From Lepidurus packardi (Eukaryota > Arthropoda > Branchiopoda > Notostraca > Triopsidae): a stretch of 64,000 bases of DNA. Positions 53,716 through 64,000 of this stretch are shown here, in pieces. The translations under genes were made by a program, and so were the position numbers. How positions within the stretch are numbered: position 1 is the stretch's first letter; every line of letters begins with the position of its first letter. The notes below the pieces were generated by a model. That model worked only from the letters and a program-made list of their open reading frames with translations, had not been told where the DNA came from and searched no databases. The stretch lies in assembly GCA_023053545.1 (NCBI GenBank), contig JAKZAN010000097.1, positions 1 through 64,000 on the forward strand. Direction: 5' to 3'.

Positions 53716-53835
53716 GTGAGTGTTTTATCATTTTACCATATTATTGCATGCTGTTTTTATTTTTTAAGACTACTACTTTTAATATTAGGGATGATTGTAT
53801 TAATGTTTCAGAGCAGAAATTTTATTGATTTTTTT
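53716..53835 (+). pseudogene. Possible start of nuclear nad5
   Basis: A hydrophobic stretch after trnH, where mitochondrial order predicts nad5. The open frame gives only hydrophobic residues and no diagnostic motif, so position is the main argument. Confidence 0.35.
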
Positions 53836-53839
53836 TTTT

Positions 53840-54558
53840 TTAGTAATGGGGTTAGCCGGGCGTTGCTGCGTCAAAATCCTTGATGGTGGTCTACGTGTTG
53901 CAGATGTCCTAAAAGAGATATGAAGGCAAAGGTCTACGGCGCATTCTCCCGGCGCAGTTGTGGCTAAAACATGCATTACCATTCGCAGCGGAAATCGGTA
54001 CAGTTTGTTATCGATACAGCGTTGCTGGGCATACAAGCCAACGCCAAAGAAAAAAAAGCTAGATATGAACATAATTTTAGTACATACCAGCGTGATTGTT
54101 AGAATTTCAAAAGATACATGAAAAAACGAGGTTAGACCTAACTTGCCATTCGCTGTTACGTGAAACGTGAACAGCTGATAGAAAATTCGGGAACGGTGTC
54201 GAACATGGCATCCGTCATTAGCACATTAGCATCATTAGCATTAGGTCATTAGCACATTGCTAATGACCTATAAGTATCATCCGTCTTTGTCGCTCTCGAC
54301 TTGTCTTTACATCTTATAATTTCCATTCCGCAAACATATTTTCATTGCAGAAATATCTTTTTTTGCCTTTAACCTTATTTAACCTTGATTAACATTATTG
54401 TAAGTATTTACTCAAATTGATATGTGTAATCCTACTTTTCGTCGCAAATTAAAAAGAATTAAAAGGTGTCAGGTCAACACGTTATCCACAAAGTTATCGT
54501 TATCGACACGTTATCGACACGTTATGACGTTATCGACACGTTATCCACAAAGTAAATA
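53840..54558. other. Spacer without a recognisable gene
   Basis: No convincing coding sequence. There are two simple repeat patches: CATTAGCA-type repeats (about 54210-54270, including the inverted pair AGGTCATTAGCA / TGCTAATGACCT) and CGACACGTTAT-type repeats (54473-54554) framed by two copies of GTTATCCACAAAGT. Confidence 0.6.
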
Positions 54559-54559
54559 A

Positions 54560-54880
54560 TTAATTTTGATAGCACCAGAATGATCGTTGCGTTACTGCCC
54601 ATTAACAAAAATAGTTTCCCAAGGAAAGGCTTCTTTCTCATACTTACCCAAAAGAAATGTAACGTTTTTCGTGCTTAGGCTAAGACTGACTGTATTAAAG
54701 TAGATGGCTGCATTTTTATACCAGGCCAAGAAGGTAAAAGGTTAATTAGTCAGGTCATGGTCACTTAGTCAACATGGTCAACGTATGTCAACCTCTGCAT
54801 TAGTCACGTAGTCACAGTGTCAAGTCTCAAAGGGAATCAAGGACATAAGAAGCTTACAACATCACATTAATTATACTACA
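54560..54880 (-). repeat. Probable Gypsy-4 3' LTR
   Basis: On the minus strand a purine tract AAGGGGGTGAG (54881-54891) abuts TGTAGTATAATT, the expected LTR start. A TATA-like GGTATAAAAATG follows about 165 bp in (54710-54722). The other LTR is absent, so the left limit is a guess. Confidence 0.5.
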
Positions 54881-54900
54881 CTCACCCCCTTAACAAAAAG

Positions 54901-56589
54901 TTATTCGCTTTCACTATCTCCTAAACATAAATCCAACGGGCGTCCAGGTTCTACATACGTTAACCTTTGTGGCGGTCTTCTGACACGACTGCTTGCTCGT
55001 TCAGGGACATTCTCAGCTAAAGGGCTACTGGTGTCCATTTCAGCATTTCCAAGCGAAGCTTCGTCTTCCTCTTCATCGTCACTGTCCAGAATGCACCAGT
55101 AATTAACCATTTCCAAAAACCTTGGTGATGCGGGACTTTCCGAATTCGCTAAGACAGGATGCTAGGTTTCTGCAGGTGTCACTTCAGATTCAGAATTCTC
55201 TAAGACAGGCTGCTCGCTTACCACAGGCGTCACTTCGGGTTCCACTTCTTGCTCAACATCGCAAGGTTTAATGTTATTAAAATGCACCACTCAGCGACCT
55301 CCTGAAAGCTTGTGTTTAAAGCGAAAAACTTCTCCCGAAATTTTCTTAATAATTACATAGGGACCAATCCATGACATGTGAAATTTTGGGGATCTTCCCC
55401 TTTTCGGAACGGGAGCATGAACCCACACAAGATCACCCAATTGGAACGATTCCCCAGCAACTTCGCGATCATAATATTGATTCTGTCGAGTTTGAGCTGC
55501 AAGCAAACGTTCCCCTGCCTTTTGGTATACTGCTTCCAAATCCTTCTCCAACTTATTGTCATACTCAGACACCGCAGTCCCCGTTTTATGCACATTTCCC
55601 GCTTGAAACACTAGATCAGAAGGCAAAAGCAATTCACGGCCGAAGTGTAACTTCGCCGTAGTGTAATCAGTTGATGCTTTCACACCAGACCGATACGCTA
55701 GTAAGACCTTTGGCAACAAAAGGTCCCAAGTGTCTTCACCTCTATCAAGCAGCTTCCTTAATCCGGCCAATATCGTACGGTTCGCTCGCTCGTTATAACC
55801 ATCACTTTGAGAGTGATAAGGCGTAGTTCTTGTCTTACGAATCTTTAGAATCTCACAAACTTCCCTGAAAAGGTTTCCGTCGAAGTTCCTACTTTGATCA
55901 GTGTGCAGTTGTTCTGCTGCCCCATGTCTACACACGTACTCGTTGAAAAACTTTTCGGCTATTACCGAAGCCTCTTGAATGGGAATAGGGAAAGCCTCCA
56001 ACCATTTGGTGAACAAATCCCCTACGACCAGAACATATTTATTACCCCACTTGGTTTCAGGAAGTGGTCCAAGAATGTCCATGGCTACAATTTCACTAGG
56101 ACGCTTAGAACACAAGGATCTTAATGGGGCGCGGTTTCTCTGTTGCCGTGGGTTACTCTGTCCGAAAGTAATACACTTCTGGCACCATGCTGTTACATCC
56201 TCCTGCATCTTCGGCCAATAAAATCTGTGTCTCGACTTCGCCAGAGTCCGCCTGACACCCATATGTGCAGCGGTTTCATCGTTGTGGTAAGTTCTAAGGA
56301 GAACCTCCACGACTTTCTTTGGTACGAGAGGTAGAAGGCGCTCCCCCTCTTTACAAGACCATTTTCGATACGAAACACCATCATGCAATAAAAGCTTACT
56401 TTTCTGGGTCCAATAACTCCTCAACCTTGATTTCAAACTCCGCGGTGAGATTGGAAAGGTGCTTGGTGTCTTGAGCCATCCGAAAATGACTTTGAGGTCT
56501 TCGTCATTTTTCTGATGAAAAGTTACCGATGTCTCACATGATTCCAAAGGATTCACTATCGGATCAGCCAGAGGACTACTAAATGGCAT
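54901..56589 (-). pseudogene. Gypsy-4 pol: integrase and acidic/basic tail
   Basis: Integrase on the minus strand with an HHCC module (HMGVRRTLAKSRHRFYWPKM...CQKC, about 56180-56290) and a DDE core with MDILGPL, HTDQSRNFDG and YNERANRT. The C-terminal domain has FQLGDLVWVHAP and MSWIGPYVI. The frame hits TGA at 55291-55293 but stays in register downstream, through a second stop (TAG at 55162-55164), to the tail with DSDDEEEDE and VRRPPQRLTYVEP ending at 54901. Both stops look like simple C-to-T changes. The DDE residues are present, but the gene is dead. Confidence 0.85.
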
Positions 56590-56599
56590 ATCAGGAATA

Positions 56600-57675
56600 T
56601 CTCTTCGTCTTCTTCTTCTTCCCGATTCTCAGGATTGTCGTTCTTCATCCCGCACTGCGTACACGGACGTCTTGATAACGCATCAGCATTGCCGTGCTTT
56701 TTCCCTGGGCATTTCAAATTGGTAAGAAGCAATTAGCTGAAGCCATAGTAAAATTTGTCCAGAAGGGTTTTTGCATCTCCTCATCCAAGTCACTGCACTG
56801 TTATCTGTTCGAAGCTTGAATGGCTTACCCAAGAGATAATGGCTGAATTGCGTTAATGCAAATTTTACTGCCAAAAGTTCTTTTCGGGTAACGCAGTACC
56901 TAGATTCTGCTCGTGATAAGCCGCGACTTGCAAATGCTATCGGCCTTTCCACTCCATCAATATATTGGGACAGAACCGCACCCAAACCCACATTGCTCGC
57001 GTCCGAGTCCACCAAAAACGGTTTCGAAAGATCTGGAAAAGCCAGTATGGTCGTCGAAATGAGTGCATCTTTCAATTTACGAAAAGCTTCTTCGCAAACG
57101 GTAGACCATTCAAATTTCAAGGTTGGCTCCAACAGTTTGTACAGAGGCTTAGCGATGTCAGAAAAGTTTCGGACAAATCTTCTATAATAGGAGGCTAACT
57201 CTAGGAACCGAGACATCTGATCCGCATTATTTGGTCTAGGCCACTCCGCAATAGCCCTCGTCTTCTCTGGATCGGTTTGTACGCCATCTCTACTGACAAC
57301 GTGGCCTAGGAAAACGACTGTTTCCCTAAACAGCTTGCACTTGCTTGGTTTGATTTTCAAGCCGGCATCCTTCAGCCGCTCACAAACTTCATTTAGCCTA
57401 TCTAAATGCTCTTCAAAAGTTCGGCTAAAAATGATGATGTCGTCCAAATAAATTAGACAGACATTCCATTGTAATCCCCTGAGGACTAGCTCCATAAGTC
57501 GCTGAAAGCTGCTTGGCCCATTACAGAGACCAAACGGCATAACATTGAACTCATAGAGGCCATGTGGCGTTACGAGCGCAGTTTTCTGACGATCTTCTGG
57601 CTCAACCTCTAACTGGTAATAACCACTTACCAGATCCGGCGTAGAGAAAAACTTCGCTCCAGCCAGAGCGTCCAA
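56600..57675 (-). pseudogene. Gypsy-4 pol: reverse transcriptase and RNase H
   Basis: RT from [14 protein letters not shown] through PFGLCNGPSSFQRLM and the catalytic YLDDIIIFS (about 57445-57470) to the connection region. RNase H follows, with FLVDSDAS and LRTDNSAVTWM. A frame change near 56712 separates the ADALSRRPC segment, which marks the normal RNase H end, and another near 56600 leads into the integrase frame. It is the family relative of the 0.7-kb fragment at 29933-30627. Confidence 0.85.
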
Positions 57676-58010
57676 GGTATCGTCAATTCTAAGAATTCTA
57701 GGATAATTCTAGGATAATCGTCCTTGACTGTCACGTTATTTAAAGCCCGGTAATCCATACATAAGCGAAGGGTTCCATCTCTCTTCTTAACCATAACAAT
57801 AGGCGAACTCCAAGGACTTGAAGAGGGCGAAATAACTCCCTGTCCCAGTAGATCGTTAACCATGGTGTCCAGTTGTGGCTTCCAATATGCCGGAATTCTC
57901 CTGGGGGTAACACGAACAGGCTGCTGGATTCCAGTGTTGATCCGATGTTTGAAATAGGTTGTCCTACCCAAATCATTTGGATGTAGCGACAAAATACCCC
58001 GGTGTTTACG
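57627..58010 (-). pseudogene. Gypsy-4 pol: N-terminal reverse transcriptase, truncated at a telomere-repeat junction
   Basis: Carries [38 protein letters not shown] and [19 protein letters not shown]. The frame is destroyed by an 11-bp tandem duplication TTCTAGGATAA (57696-57706, 57707-57717). Homology ends near 58010, so protease, gag and the 5' LTR are missing and the 11-bp minisatellite starts within about 15 bp. Confidence 0.85.
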
Positions 58011-58023
58011 AAGGAAAGTTTCA

Positions 58024-58111
58024 GCGGAAGGTAAGCGGCAGGTAAGCGGAAGGTAAGCGTAAGGTAAGCGTCAGGAAAGCGGAAGCTAAGCGTTAGGAAA
58101 GCGGAAGGTAA
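58024..58111 (+). repeat. 11-bp minisatellite next to the telomere repeats
   Basis: Eight units of consensus GCGGAAGGTAA (variants GCGGCAGGTAA, GCGTAAGGTAA, GCGTTAGGAAA and others) in perfect 11-bp register, running directly into TTAGG at 58114. Confidence 0.9.
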
Positions 58112-58113
58112 GC

Positions 58114-58455
58114 GTTAGGTTAGGTTAGGTTAGGTTAGGTTAGGTTAGGTTAGGTTAGGTTAGGTTAGGTTAGGTTAGGTTAGGTTAGGTTAGGTTAGGT
58201 TAGGTTAGGTTAGGTTAGGTTAGGTTAGGTTAGGTTAGGTTAGGTTAGGTTAGGTTAGGTTAGGGTAGGGTAGTTTAGGGTAGGGTAGTTTAGTTTAGGT
58301 TAGGTTAGGTTAGGTTAGGTTAGGTTAGGTTAGGTTAGGTTAGGTTAGGTTAGGTTAGGTTAGGTTAGGTTAGGTTAGGTTAGGTTAGGTTAGGTTAGGT
58401 TAGGTTAGGTTAGGTTAGGTTAGGTTAGGTTAGGTTAGGTTAGGTTAGGTTAGGT
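58114..58455 (+). repeat. (TTAGG)n telomere-type array
   Basis: About 68 units of TTAGG, the arthropod telomere repeat, with one degenerate patch of TAGGG/TAGTT variants at about 58262-58298. The G-rich strand reads 5' to 3' to the right, the direction of an end that would have lain to the right. Sequence continues beyond, so here it is interstitial. Confidence 0.97.
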
Positions 58456-58681
58456 ATTGGGACTTCTCACTCTCACCCACTTTCCCCTAGAAACTCCTTG
58501 TTGACCCTATCAGTAGGGTGCAGCACGTAATTAAAGACGAGGGAAAACCTGATCCCTAAACTCGTAATTTAGTTAGGTTATAATATTTTAGGTTCGGTTA
58601 GTTCAGGTTAGGTTAGGTTAGATTAGTTCAGGTTAGGTTAGGTTAGATTAGTTCAGGTTAGGTTAGGCTAATTTAGGTTAG
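58456..58681 (+). repeat. Degenerate telomere-type repeats after the array
   Basis: Following 110 bp of unique sequence, TTAGG units mixed with TTAGTTCAGG and TTAGATTAG variants occupy 58570-58681, with a 25-bp-scale higher unit repeated about three times. The unique segment starts TTGGGACTTCTCA, and nearly the same 12-mer (TGGGACTTCTCA) recurs at about 58713. Confidence 0.8.
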
Positions 58682-59861
58682 GAGTGGACAGGAGTTCAAG
58701 GGCAGATGAAGTTTGGGACTTCTCAATTTCTTGCTCAACAAATTCCATGTAGAAATTGATGTATTTGCTGTGGTGGCAAACAGTAGCAAACCAGCTTCCC
58801 CAGCGAGTTATTAGAGGGACTGGTAGAAGCTGTACTGCGTCATTTGTTTGCTGCTGCATGAAGTTAATGTAGCTTTGTTTCCTTGAGGGGCAGTGCGACA
58901 GTATTTTCTTGAATTAAGCAACAAGCTTGTCTACAACTGGGAAATTACTACGCCAAGTCTCACCTATTAGGTTCAGTATGTGTGCATTGTAAGTAATATG
59001 CACACGATTCGGTAGTAACCCCTTCAACGTTTCTTAGGCTTTCGTCATGTAAGTTGCATTGTCCGTGGGGAACGCACTCACATTTGCAAAATCTACTTTG
59101 TACTTGGTCAATATTGGTATATTGTACACTGTACAATAGCCTGTGAGACTGTCGTGCTGTTCACGTGCTCTAAGTTTACTATGTGGACGCAGAATACTTC
59201 TAAGGATGGCGAAGTTGATAACGATGTAGCTGATCTCAGTTGAATTTGTGGTATAAAAAGAATTTGAAGTACTTATCGTTCTTGTACATTGTTCGACTGG
59301 TCAGTTGCGATGGAGATAGAGGAAAAAGAAGACACTTTTAAAAGCAACTCCTCTTGCAACACAGCATAAACCTTTGCCTGGTAAAGGCGTCGTAGAGCAC
59401 TCGAATTAGGCAATTTGCCTAAATTCTTCACGGATACCTGGAATACGTAAAATTAAATAATCAGGACTAACAGGGTGCAAGTTAGTACTTTACTTGTAAA
59501 TATTCACGTATTTTAGGGGAATACAATTTCGCCAGGGCAATATTAGCTCCTGTAAAAACCTCAACAAATTTGAAGTGAGTCAAGTTTCGGGCGTCCCGAG
59601 ATTCGTTATGGCGATTAAACGTTCCGACGATTGTGCATGGTCTTTTACTAACTAATTCAGAATTTCAACCTTTGCCTCTCTTTTCGAACAATGCGCTTGA
59701 GTTTCAAGGTGACGATCAATTGAACCTTTTCTAGTGTGATCCAAAGTTACATTGCAAATCGTGCAAAATAGCTTTCCACCATCAGCATGTAAAATTCCTT
59801 TCGGAAACTGCTTAGCTCGATCCTCTCAGGATATGTTCACAAATTGCTTCTTCGAAGCCAT
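58682..59861 (-). pseudogene. hAT/CGGBP1-like transposase pseudogene
   Basis: From ATG at 59861 the minus strand encodes a BED/C2H2-like zinc finger (LFCTICNVTLDH...DRHLETQAH) resembling that of CGGBP1 and related hAT transposases. Next come TFNRHNESRD and FVEVFTGANIALAKL (about 59500-59640), then an intron, then LPNSSALRRLYQAKVY, SIATDQSNN and DNATYMTKA. The last part (58668-59000) has ITYNAHILNLIGETW and PLITRWGSWFATV. The order matches hAT-type RNase-H-fold transposases (recalled). There are several stops and frame changes, and the C-terminal dimerisation domain is missing where degenerate TTAGG begins. Confidence 0.7.
59438..59493 (-). other. Probable 56-nt intron in the hAT-like pseudogene
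   Basis: On the minus strand the coding frame REYLQ is followed by GTAAAGTACTAAC... and ends ...TTTTACGTATTCCAG before VSVKNLGKLPN. It has a GT donor, an AG acceptor after a T-rich tract and an ACTAAC branch-like motif, and its removal joins two open segments. Confidence 0.65.
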
Positions 59862-60179
59862 GGTAGAAGCGGCGTTGTGAAATATAGGAAGAAAGAGAAA
59901 AGTGGTCGAGAAAAAGGCATGGAGGAATGAGAACATATGCTCAAAAAAACTTATGCGCATGCGTAAGTGTGCTCTTTGCAAAAGTTTTAGGCCTGTGGAA
60001 GAAAATTGGGAGCGGAAACAATGACTCACATCTAGTGGTCACAAGCAGACTTACTTTTGGTAAAGGGTTTGTTCAAAAGAGGGCGTTATGGACAAAAAAA
60101 CACGGTAAAACACGGTATTTCCCGATTTTCATGGTAAAGCACGGTATTTTCCGATTTTCACGGAAAAAGTAAAATTTTA
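59862..60179. other. Short spacer with a doubled CGGTATTT-type unit
   Basis: No gene seen. Near 60105-60165 a unit of about 31 bp containing CACGGTATTTNCCGATTTTCA occurs twice in tandem, just before the satellite begins. Confidence 0.6.
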
Positions 60180-63100
60180 GTCCTTACGGACTGAATTAAT
60201 TCCTTACGGACTGAATCAATTCCTTACCGACTTAATTAATTACTTACGGACTTAATTAATTCATTACGGACTGAAATGATTCCTTACTAACTGGATTAAT
60301 TCCTTACGGAATGAATTACTTCCTTACGGAATGAATCAATTCCTTACGGAATGAATTAATTCCTTACGGAATGAATTAATACCTTACGGACCTAATTAAT
60401 TCTTTACGGACTTAATTAGTTCCTTACTGACTTAATTAATTCATACGGACTGAACTAATTCCTTACGTACTTAATTAATTCCTTACGTACTTAAGTAATT
60501 CCTTACGGACTGAATTAATTCCTTACGGACTGAATTAATTCCTTACGGACTGAATCAATTCCTTACCGACTTAATTAATTCCTTAAATAATGAATTAATT
60601 CCTTATGGACTGAATTAATTCCTTACGGACTGAATTAATTCCTTACCGACTTAATTAATTCCTTACGGAATGAATTAATGCTTTACGTACTGAATTAGTT
60701 CCTTACGGATTGAATTAATTAATTTTTTACAGACAGAATTAGTTCATTACGGACAGAAATATTTCCTTACGGACAGAATTATTTCCTTACTGACTTAACT
60801 AATTCATTACGGACTGAAATAATTCCTTACGGCCTGATTTAATTCCTTACAGACTGAATTAATCCTTACGGACTGAATTATTCCTTACGGGCTGAATTAT
60901 TTCCTTACGGACTGAATTAATTCCTTACAGACTGAATTAATTTATTACGGACAGAATAAGTTCATTACGGACTTCATTAATTCCTTACGGACTTAATTAA
61001 TTCCTTGCGGACTGAATTAATTCCTTACGGACTTAAATAATTCCTTTCGGACTGAATTAATTCCTTACGGACTGAATTAATTCTTTAAGATTGATTGAAT
61101 TCCTTACTTACTGAATTAATTCTTTACGGACTGAATTAATTCCTTACGGAATGAATTAATTCCTTATGTCCTGATTTAATTCCTTACAGACTGAATTAAT
61201 TCCTTACGGACTGAATCAATTCCATACCGACTTAATTAATTCCTTACGGACTGAATTAATTCTTTAAGATTGATTGAATTCCTTACTTACTGAATTAATT
61301 CTTTACGGACTGAATTAATTCCTTACGGAATGAATTAATTCCTTACGGCCTGATTTAATTCCTTACGGAATGAATTAATTCCTTACGGCCTGATTTAATT
61401 CCTTACAGATTGAATTAATTCCTTACGGACTTAATTAATTCATTACGGACTGAAATGATTCCTTACTAACTGGATTAATTCCTTACGGAATGAATTAATT
61501 CCTTACGGAATGAATTAATTCCTTACGGACCTAATTAATTCTTTACGGACATAATTAGTTCCTTACGGACTTAATTAATTCATACGGACTGAACTAATTC
61601 CTTACGTACTTAATTAATTCCTTACGGACTTAATTAATTCATTACGGACTGAAATGATTCCTTACTAACTGGATTAATTCCTTACGGACTTAATTAAATC
61701 CTTACGTACTTAATTAATTCCTTACGGACTGAATTAATTTATTAAGGACAGAATTAGTTCATTACGGACAGAATTATTTCCTTACGGACTTAACTAATTC
61801 ATTGCGGACTGAAATAATTCCTTACGGCCTGTTTTAATTCCTTACAGACTGAATTAATCCTTACAGACTGAATTATTGATTACGGGCTGAATTATTTCCT
61901 TAAGGACTGAATTAATTCCTTACGGACTGAATCAATTCCTTACCGACTTAATTAATTCCTTAAATAATGAATTAATTCCTTATGGACTGAATTAATTCCT
62001 TACGGACTGAATTAATTCCTTACCGACTTAATTAATTCCTTACGGAATGAATTAATGCTTTACGTACTGAATTAGTTCCTTACGGACTGAATTAATTTAT
62101 TACAGACAGAATTAGTTCATTACGGATAGAAATATTTCCTTACGGACAGAATTATTTCCTTACTGACTTAACTAATTCATTACGGACTGAAATAATTCCT
62201 TACGGCCTGATTTAATTCCTTACAGACTGAATTAATCCTTACGGACTGAATTATTCCTTACGGGCTGAATTATTTCCTTACGGACTGAATTAATTCCTTA
62301 CAGACTGAATTAATTTATTACGGACAGAATAAGTTCATTACGGACTTCATTAATTCCTTACGGACTTAATTAATTCCTTGCGGACTGAATTAATTCCTTA
62401 CGGACTTAAATAATTCCTTTCGGACTGGATTAATTCCTTACGGACTGAATTAATTCTTTAAGATTGATTGAATTCCTTACTTAATGAATTAATTCTTTAC
62501 GGACTGAATTAATTCCTTACGGAATGAATTAATTCCTTATGTCCTGATTTAATTCCTTACAGACTGAATTAATTCCTTACGGACTGAATCAATTCCATAC
62601 CGACTTAATTAATTCCTTACGGACTGAATTAATTCTTTAAGATTGATTGAATTCCTTACTTACTGAATTAATTCTTTACGGACTGAATTAATTCCTTACG
62701 GAATGAATTAATTCCTTACGGCCTGATTTAATTCCTTACAGATTGAATTAATTCCTTACGGATTTAATTAATTCATTACGGACTGAAATGATTCCTTACT
62801 AACTGGATTAATTCCTTACGGACTTAATTAAATCCTTACAGACTGAATTAATTCCTTACGGAATGAATTAATTCCTTATGGACTGAATTAATTCCTTACG
62901 GACTGAATTAATTAATTACCGACTTAATTAAATCCTTACGGAATGAATTAATGCTTTACGTACTGAATTAGTTCCTTACGGACTTTATTAATTCATTACG
63001 GACTTTATTAATTCATTACGGACTGAATTAATTCCTTACGGGCTGAATTATTTCCTTACGGAATGAATTAATTTATTACGGACAGAATAAGTTCATTACG

Positions 63101-64000
63101 GACTTCATTAATTCCTTACGGACTTAATTAATTCCTTGCGGACTGAATTAATTCCTTTCGGACTTCAATAATTCCTTTCGGACTTAATTAATTCCTTACG
63201 GACTTAAATAATTCCTTTCGGACTGAATTAATTCCTTACGGACTGAATTAATTCTTTAAGATTGATTGAATTCCTTACTTACTGAATTAATTCTTTACGG
63301 ACTGAATTAATTCCTTACGGAATGAATTAATTCCTTATGTCCTGATTTAATTCCTTACAGACTGAATTAATTCCTTACGGACTGAATCAATTCCATACCG
63401 ACTTAATTAATTCCTTACGGACTGAATTAATTCTTTAAGATTGATTGAATTCCTTACTTACTGAATTAATTTTTTACGGACTGAATTAATTCTTTACGGA
63501 CTTAATTAATTCATTACGGACTGAAATGATTCCTTACTAACTGGATTAATTCCTTACGGAATGAATTAATTCCTTACGGAATGAATTAATTCCTTACGGA
63601 CCTAATTAATTCTTTACGGACATAATTAGTTCCTTACGGACTTAATTAATTCATACGGACTGAACTAATTCCTTACGTACTTAATTAATTCCTTACGGAC
63701 TTAATTAATTCCTTACGGACTGAATTAATTCTTTAAGATTGATTGAATTCCTTACTTACTGAATTAATTCTTTACGGACTGAATTAATTCCTTACGGAAT
63801 GAATTAATTCCTTACGGCCTGATTTAATTCCTTACAGATTGAATTAATTCCTTACGGATTTAATTAATTCATTACGGACTGAAATGATTCCTTACTAACT
63901 GGATTAATTCCTTACGGACTTAATTAAATCCTTACAGACTGAATTAATTCCTTACGGAATGAATTAATTCCTTATGGACTGAATTAATTCCTTACGGACT
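60180..64000 (-). repeat. 20-bp satellite array, block C (inverted orientation)
   Basis: Monomers read TTACGGACTGAATTAATTCC, the exact reverse complement of blocks A and B. Higher-order structure is present. A CCTTATGTCCTGATTTAA landmark occurs at 61162, 62535 and 63333 (spacings 1373 and 798), and an AAGATTGATTGAATTCC monomer recurs beside it. The block continues to the window edge, and no gene is visible in it. Confidence 0.96.

Noticed and set aside
53800-54072. Minus-strand 90-codon frame with LATTAPGECAVDLC
   Set aside because: It looks superficially protein-like, but I recognise no family and it starts inside the poly-T at the NUMT edge; not called.
58114-58681. Head-to-head telomere fusion
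   Set aside because: All telomere-type units read TTAGG on the plus strand. No CCTAA block follows, so a fusion of two ends is not shown.

Overview
The window is repeat-dominated nuclear DNA of an arthropod, most likely an insect. The basis is a (TTAGG)n array of the canonical arthropod telomere type, nuclear copies of mitochondrial genes in ancestral insect gene order, and gypsy/Ty3 elements with insect-type tRNA primer sites (Leu, Ser, Gly), one of them an errantivirus-like element with an envelope gene. I cannot name the order. No conventional single-copy host gene is visible. The setting looks pericentromeric or subtelomeric.

Layout. (1) 1-27842 is a 20-bp satellite (consensus GGAATTAATTCAGTCCGTAA) organised into ~1.4-kb higher-order repeats, interrupted at 11632-16602 by a gypsy element (Gypsy-1, minus strand). 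(2) 27843-33971 is a graveyard: a 5'-truncated LINE with RNase H, a gypsy pol fragment, a broken DUF6729-type gene fused to a BEL/Pao fragment, then about 2 kb with nothing recognisable. (3) 33975-53835 is a set of nuclear mitochondrial segments (NUMTs) lying in the order and relative strands of insect mtDNA: rrnL, trnL1, (cytb, nad6), trnP, nad4, trnH, nad5. It has been pushed apart by Gypsy-3 (36577-42747, minus strand, RT/RNase H/integrase deleted) and by an errantivirus-like element (42881-52375, plus strand) sitting inside the tail of an older LTR element. (4) 53836-58010 holds a decayed gypsy element (Gypsy-4, minus strand). (5) 58024-58681 is an 11-bp minisatellite running into a (TTAGG)n block and its degenerate continuation. 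(6) 58682-59861 is a hAT/CGGBP1-like transposase pseudogene with a surviving intron. (7) 60180-64000 is the same 20-bp satellite in inverted orientation.

The best-preserved units are the errantivirus-like element (454-bp LTRs with one difference, env open, pol broken by one stop and one frameshift) and Gypsy-3 (407-bp LTRs identical by eye). In all three elements with gag, the gag stop is preceded directly by a heptamer of -1 frameshift type (TTTAAAC, AAAAAAC, GGAAAAC) and pol continues in the -1 frame. The relative order of events can be read from nesting: mitochondrial insertion, an old LTR element, then the two young gypsy-class elements. All counts and identities were made by eye.
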